Made by a program: the position numbers and the translations under genes | NCBI GenBank assembly: GCA_030623665.1 | Contig: JAUXLO010000007.1 | Location: forward strand, 1-15,690 | DNA from: Planctomycetota bacterium | GTDB lineage: Bacteria > Planctomycetota > Brocadiia > Brocadiales > Bathyanammoxibiaceae | DNA: 15,690 nucleotides | Reading direction: 5' to 3' | The notes under the pieces: model-generated | Database searches by the model: none | Seen by the model: the letters and a program-made list of their open reading frames with translations, nothing else | What the model was told of the DNA's origin: nothing | Shown: positions 15,300 through 15,690 of the stretch, piece after piece | Layout of the letters: each line of letters opens with the position of its first letter | Position numbering within the stretch: position 1 is the first letter of the stretch

Positions 15300-15690
15300 C
15301 GGTGTAGATATTTTTTATGATTGATTCATACTCCACGGGTATCTGCATGTTTGCTATGGCATCGTCTTCCGCTTGTTCGCCGCTTAAGGTCGCCCCGGGG
15401 TCTATACCAACCGTAGGAGTGTGCTTCCTGAAAGGGCCTTCGGCTTCTATTACCTCGGTTCCCGAAGACTCCACGTCGCGGCTTTCACCGGCAGCTGCAT
15501 CGTCACCCTTTACACGGAATTCGAAGAGCTTGTCGGCCACAACATCTGCGTCTACGTGTTCTTCCTTGTCTGAATACAGGCGGGTCCCGGGCTGGCTCCC
15601 ACCGGTGTGACCGCCCCCCACCTCAGGCCCTGTCTGTGCTTCACCTCCTCCAGTGCTACTTTCCCTGCCTGCGGATGGGATGGCTCCCAG
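15289..15690 (-). CDS. C-terminal part of an acidic hypothetical protein, 5' end outside window
   Basis: The frame is open from the right edge to a TAA at 15291-15289 (133 residues seen). An internal GTG at 15621 is not needed as a start. The visible part is Gly-, Glu- and Asp-rich and looks disordered (STGGGEAQTGPEVGGGHTGG, many DD/EE pairs). It ends in a more ordered tail, IPVEYESIIKNIYTDGE. A Pro-x-Glu-Tyr tail after a low-complexity stretch is reminiscent of large membrane proteins (DUF4175-like) near MoxR operons, but that is a weak guess. It overlaps MoxR by 11 nt, so the operon extends beyond the window and its promoter is outside. Confidence 0.7.
   Translation of the reverse strand: MGAIPSAGRESSTGGGEAQTGPEVGGGHTGGSQPGTRLYSDKEEHVDADVVADKLFEFRVKGDDAAAGESRDVESSGTEVIEAEGPFRKHTPTVGIDPGATLSGEQAEDDAIANMQIPVEYESIIKNIYTDGE

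Overview
The window reads as a bacterial chromosome segment of moderate GC content. Lipobox signal peptides, a Tat signal and a MoxR/DUF58/von Willebrand A (VWA) operon suggest a Gram-negative-type envelope. Ile ATA and Arg AGG codons are used freely. The mixture of an archaeal-looking Clp1-family kinase, THEP1, a membrane-fused spermidine-synthase-like protein and SIQQT..DGGYIVAG repeat proteins would suit deep anaerobic lineages such as Planctomycetota/Brocadiales, Nitrospirota or Desulfobacterota. No marker gene fixes the taxon, so this placement is only a guess.

Layout. 1-902 (minus): the start of a secreted tandem-repeat protein cut by the left edge. 903-1283: a divergent intergenic region with a plausible promoter for the next gene. 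1284-2456 (plus): a Tat-signal AmmeMemoRadiSam-type radical SAM protein. 2457-2659: two palindromic interspersed repeats between convergent genes. 2660-4996 (minus): a 778-residue membrane protein with a central spermidine-synthase-like domain. A small lipoprotein that looks frameshifted (4996-5350) lies just upstream of it. 5351-5506: a divergent promoter region. 5507-6954 (plus): two coupled P-loop genes, a Clp1/Grc3-like polynucleotide 5'-kinase and a THEP1-type NTPase, overlapping by one base. 6961-7731 (minus): a lipoprotein of unknown function, ending 6 bp from the THEP1 stop. 7732-8029: repeat-rich spacer with one palindromic element nested inside another.

8030-15690 (minus): a compact operon transcribed right to left. 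It starts with the C-terminus of an acidic hypothetical protein (cut by the right edge). MoxR AAA+ ATPase, DUF58, a BatA-like VWA membrane protein, a large double-VWA membrane protein and a secreted PDZ-TPR protein follow. Spacings run from an 11-nt overlap to a 10-nt gap, so the genes are probably co-transcribed and translationally coupled. By analogy with Bat/MoxR systems, the ATPase would remodel a complex of membrane-anchored VWA proteins facing the periplasm. The PDZ-TPR protein would be a periplasmic partner. The substrate cannot be read from sequence.

The points most worth a second look are the bacterial Clp1+THEP1 pair, the Tat-exported radical SAM enzyme, the probable one-base frameshift in the small lipoprotein, and the nested 57-bp palindromic element with compensatory stem changes. 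I saw no tRNA, rRNA, CRISPR array, transposase or convincing intrinsic terminator.
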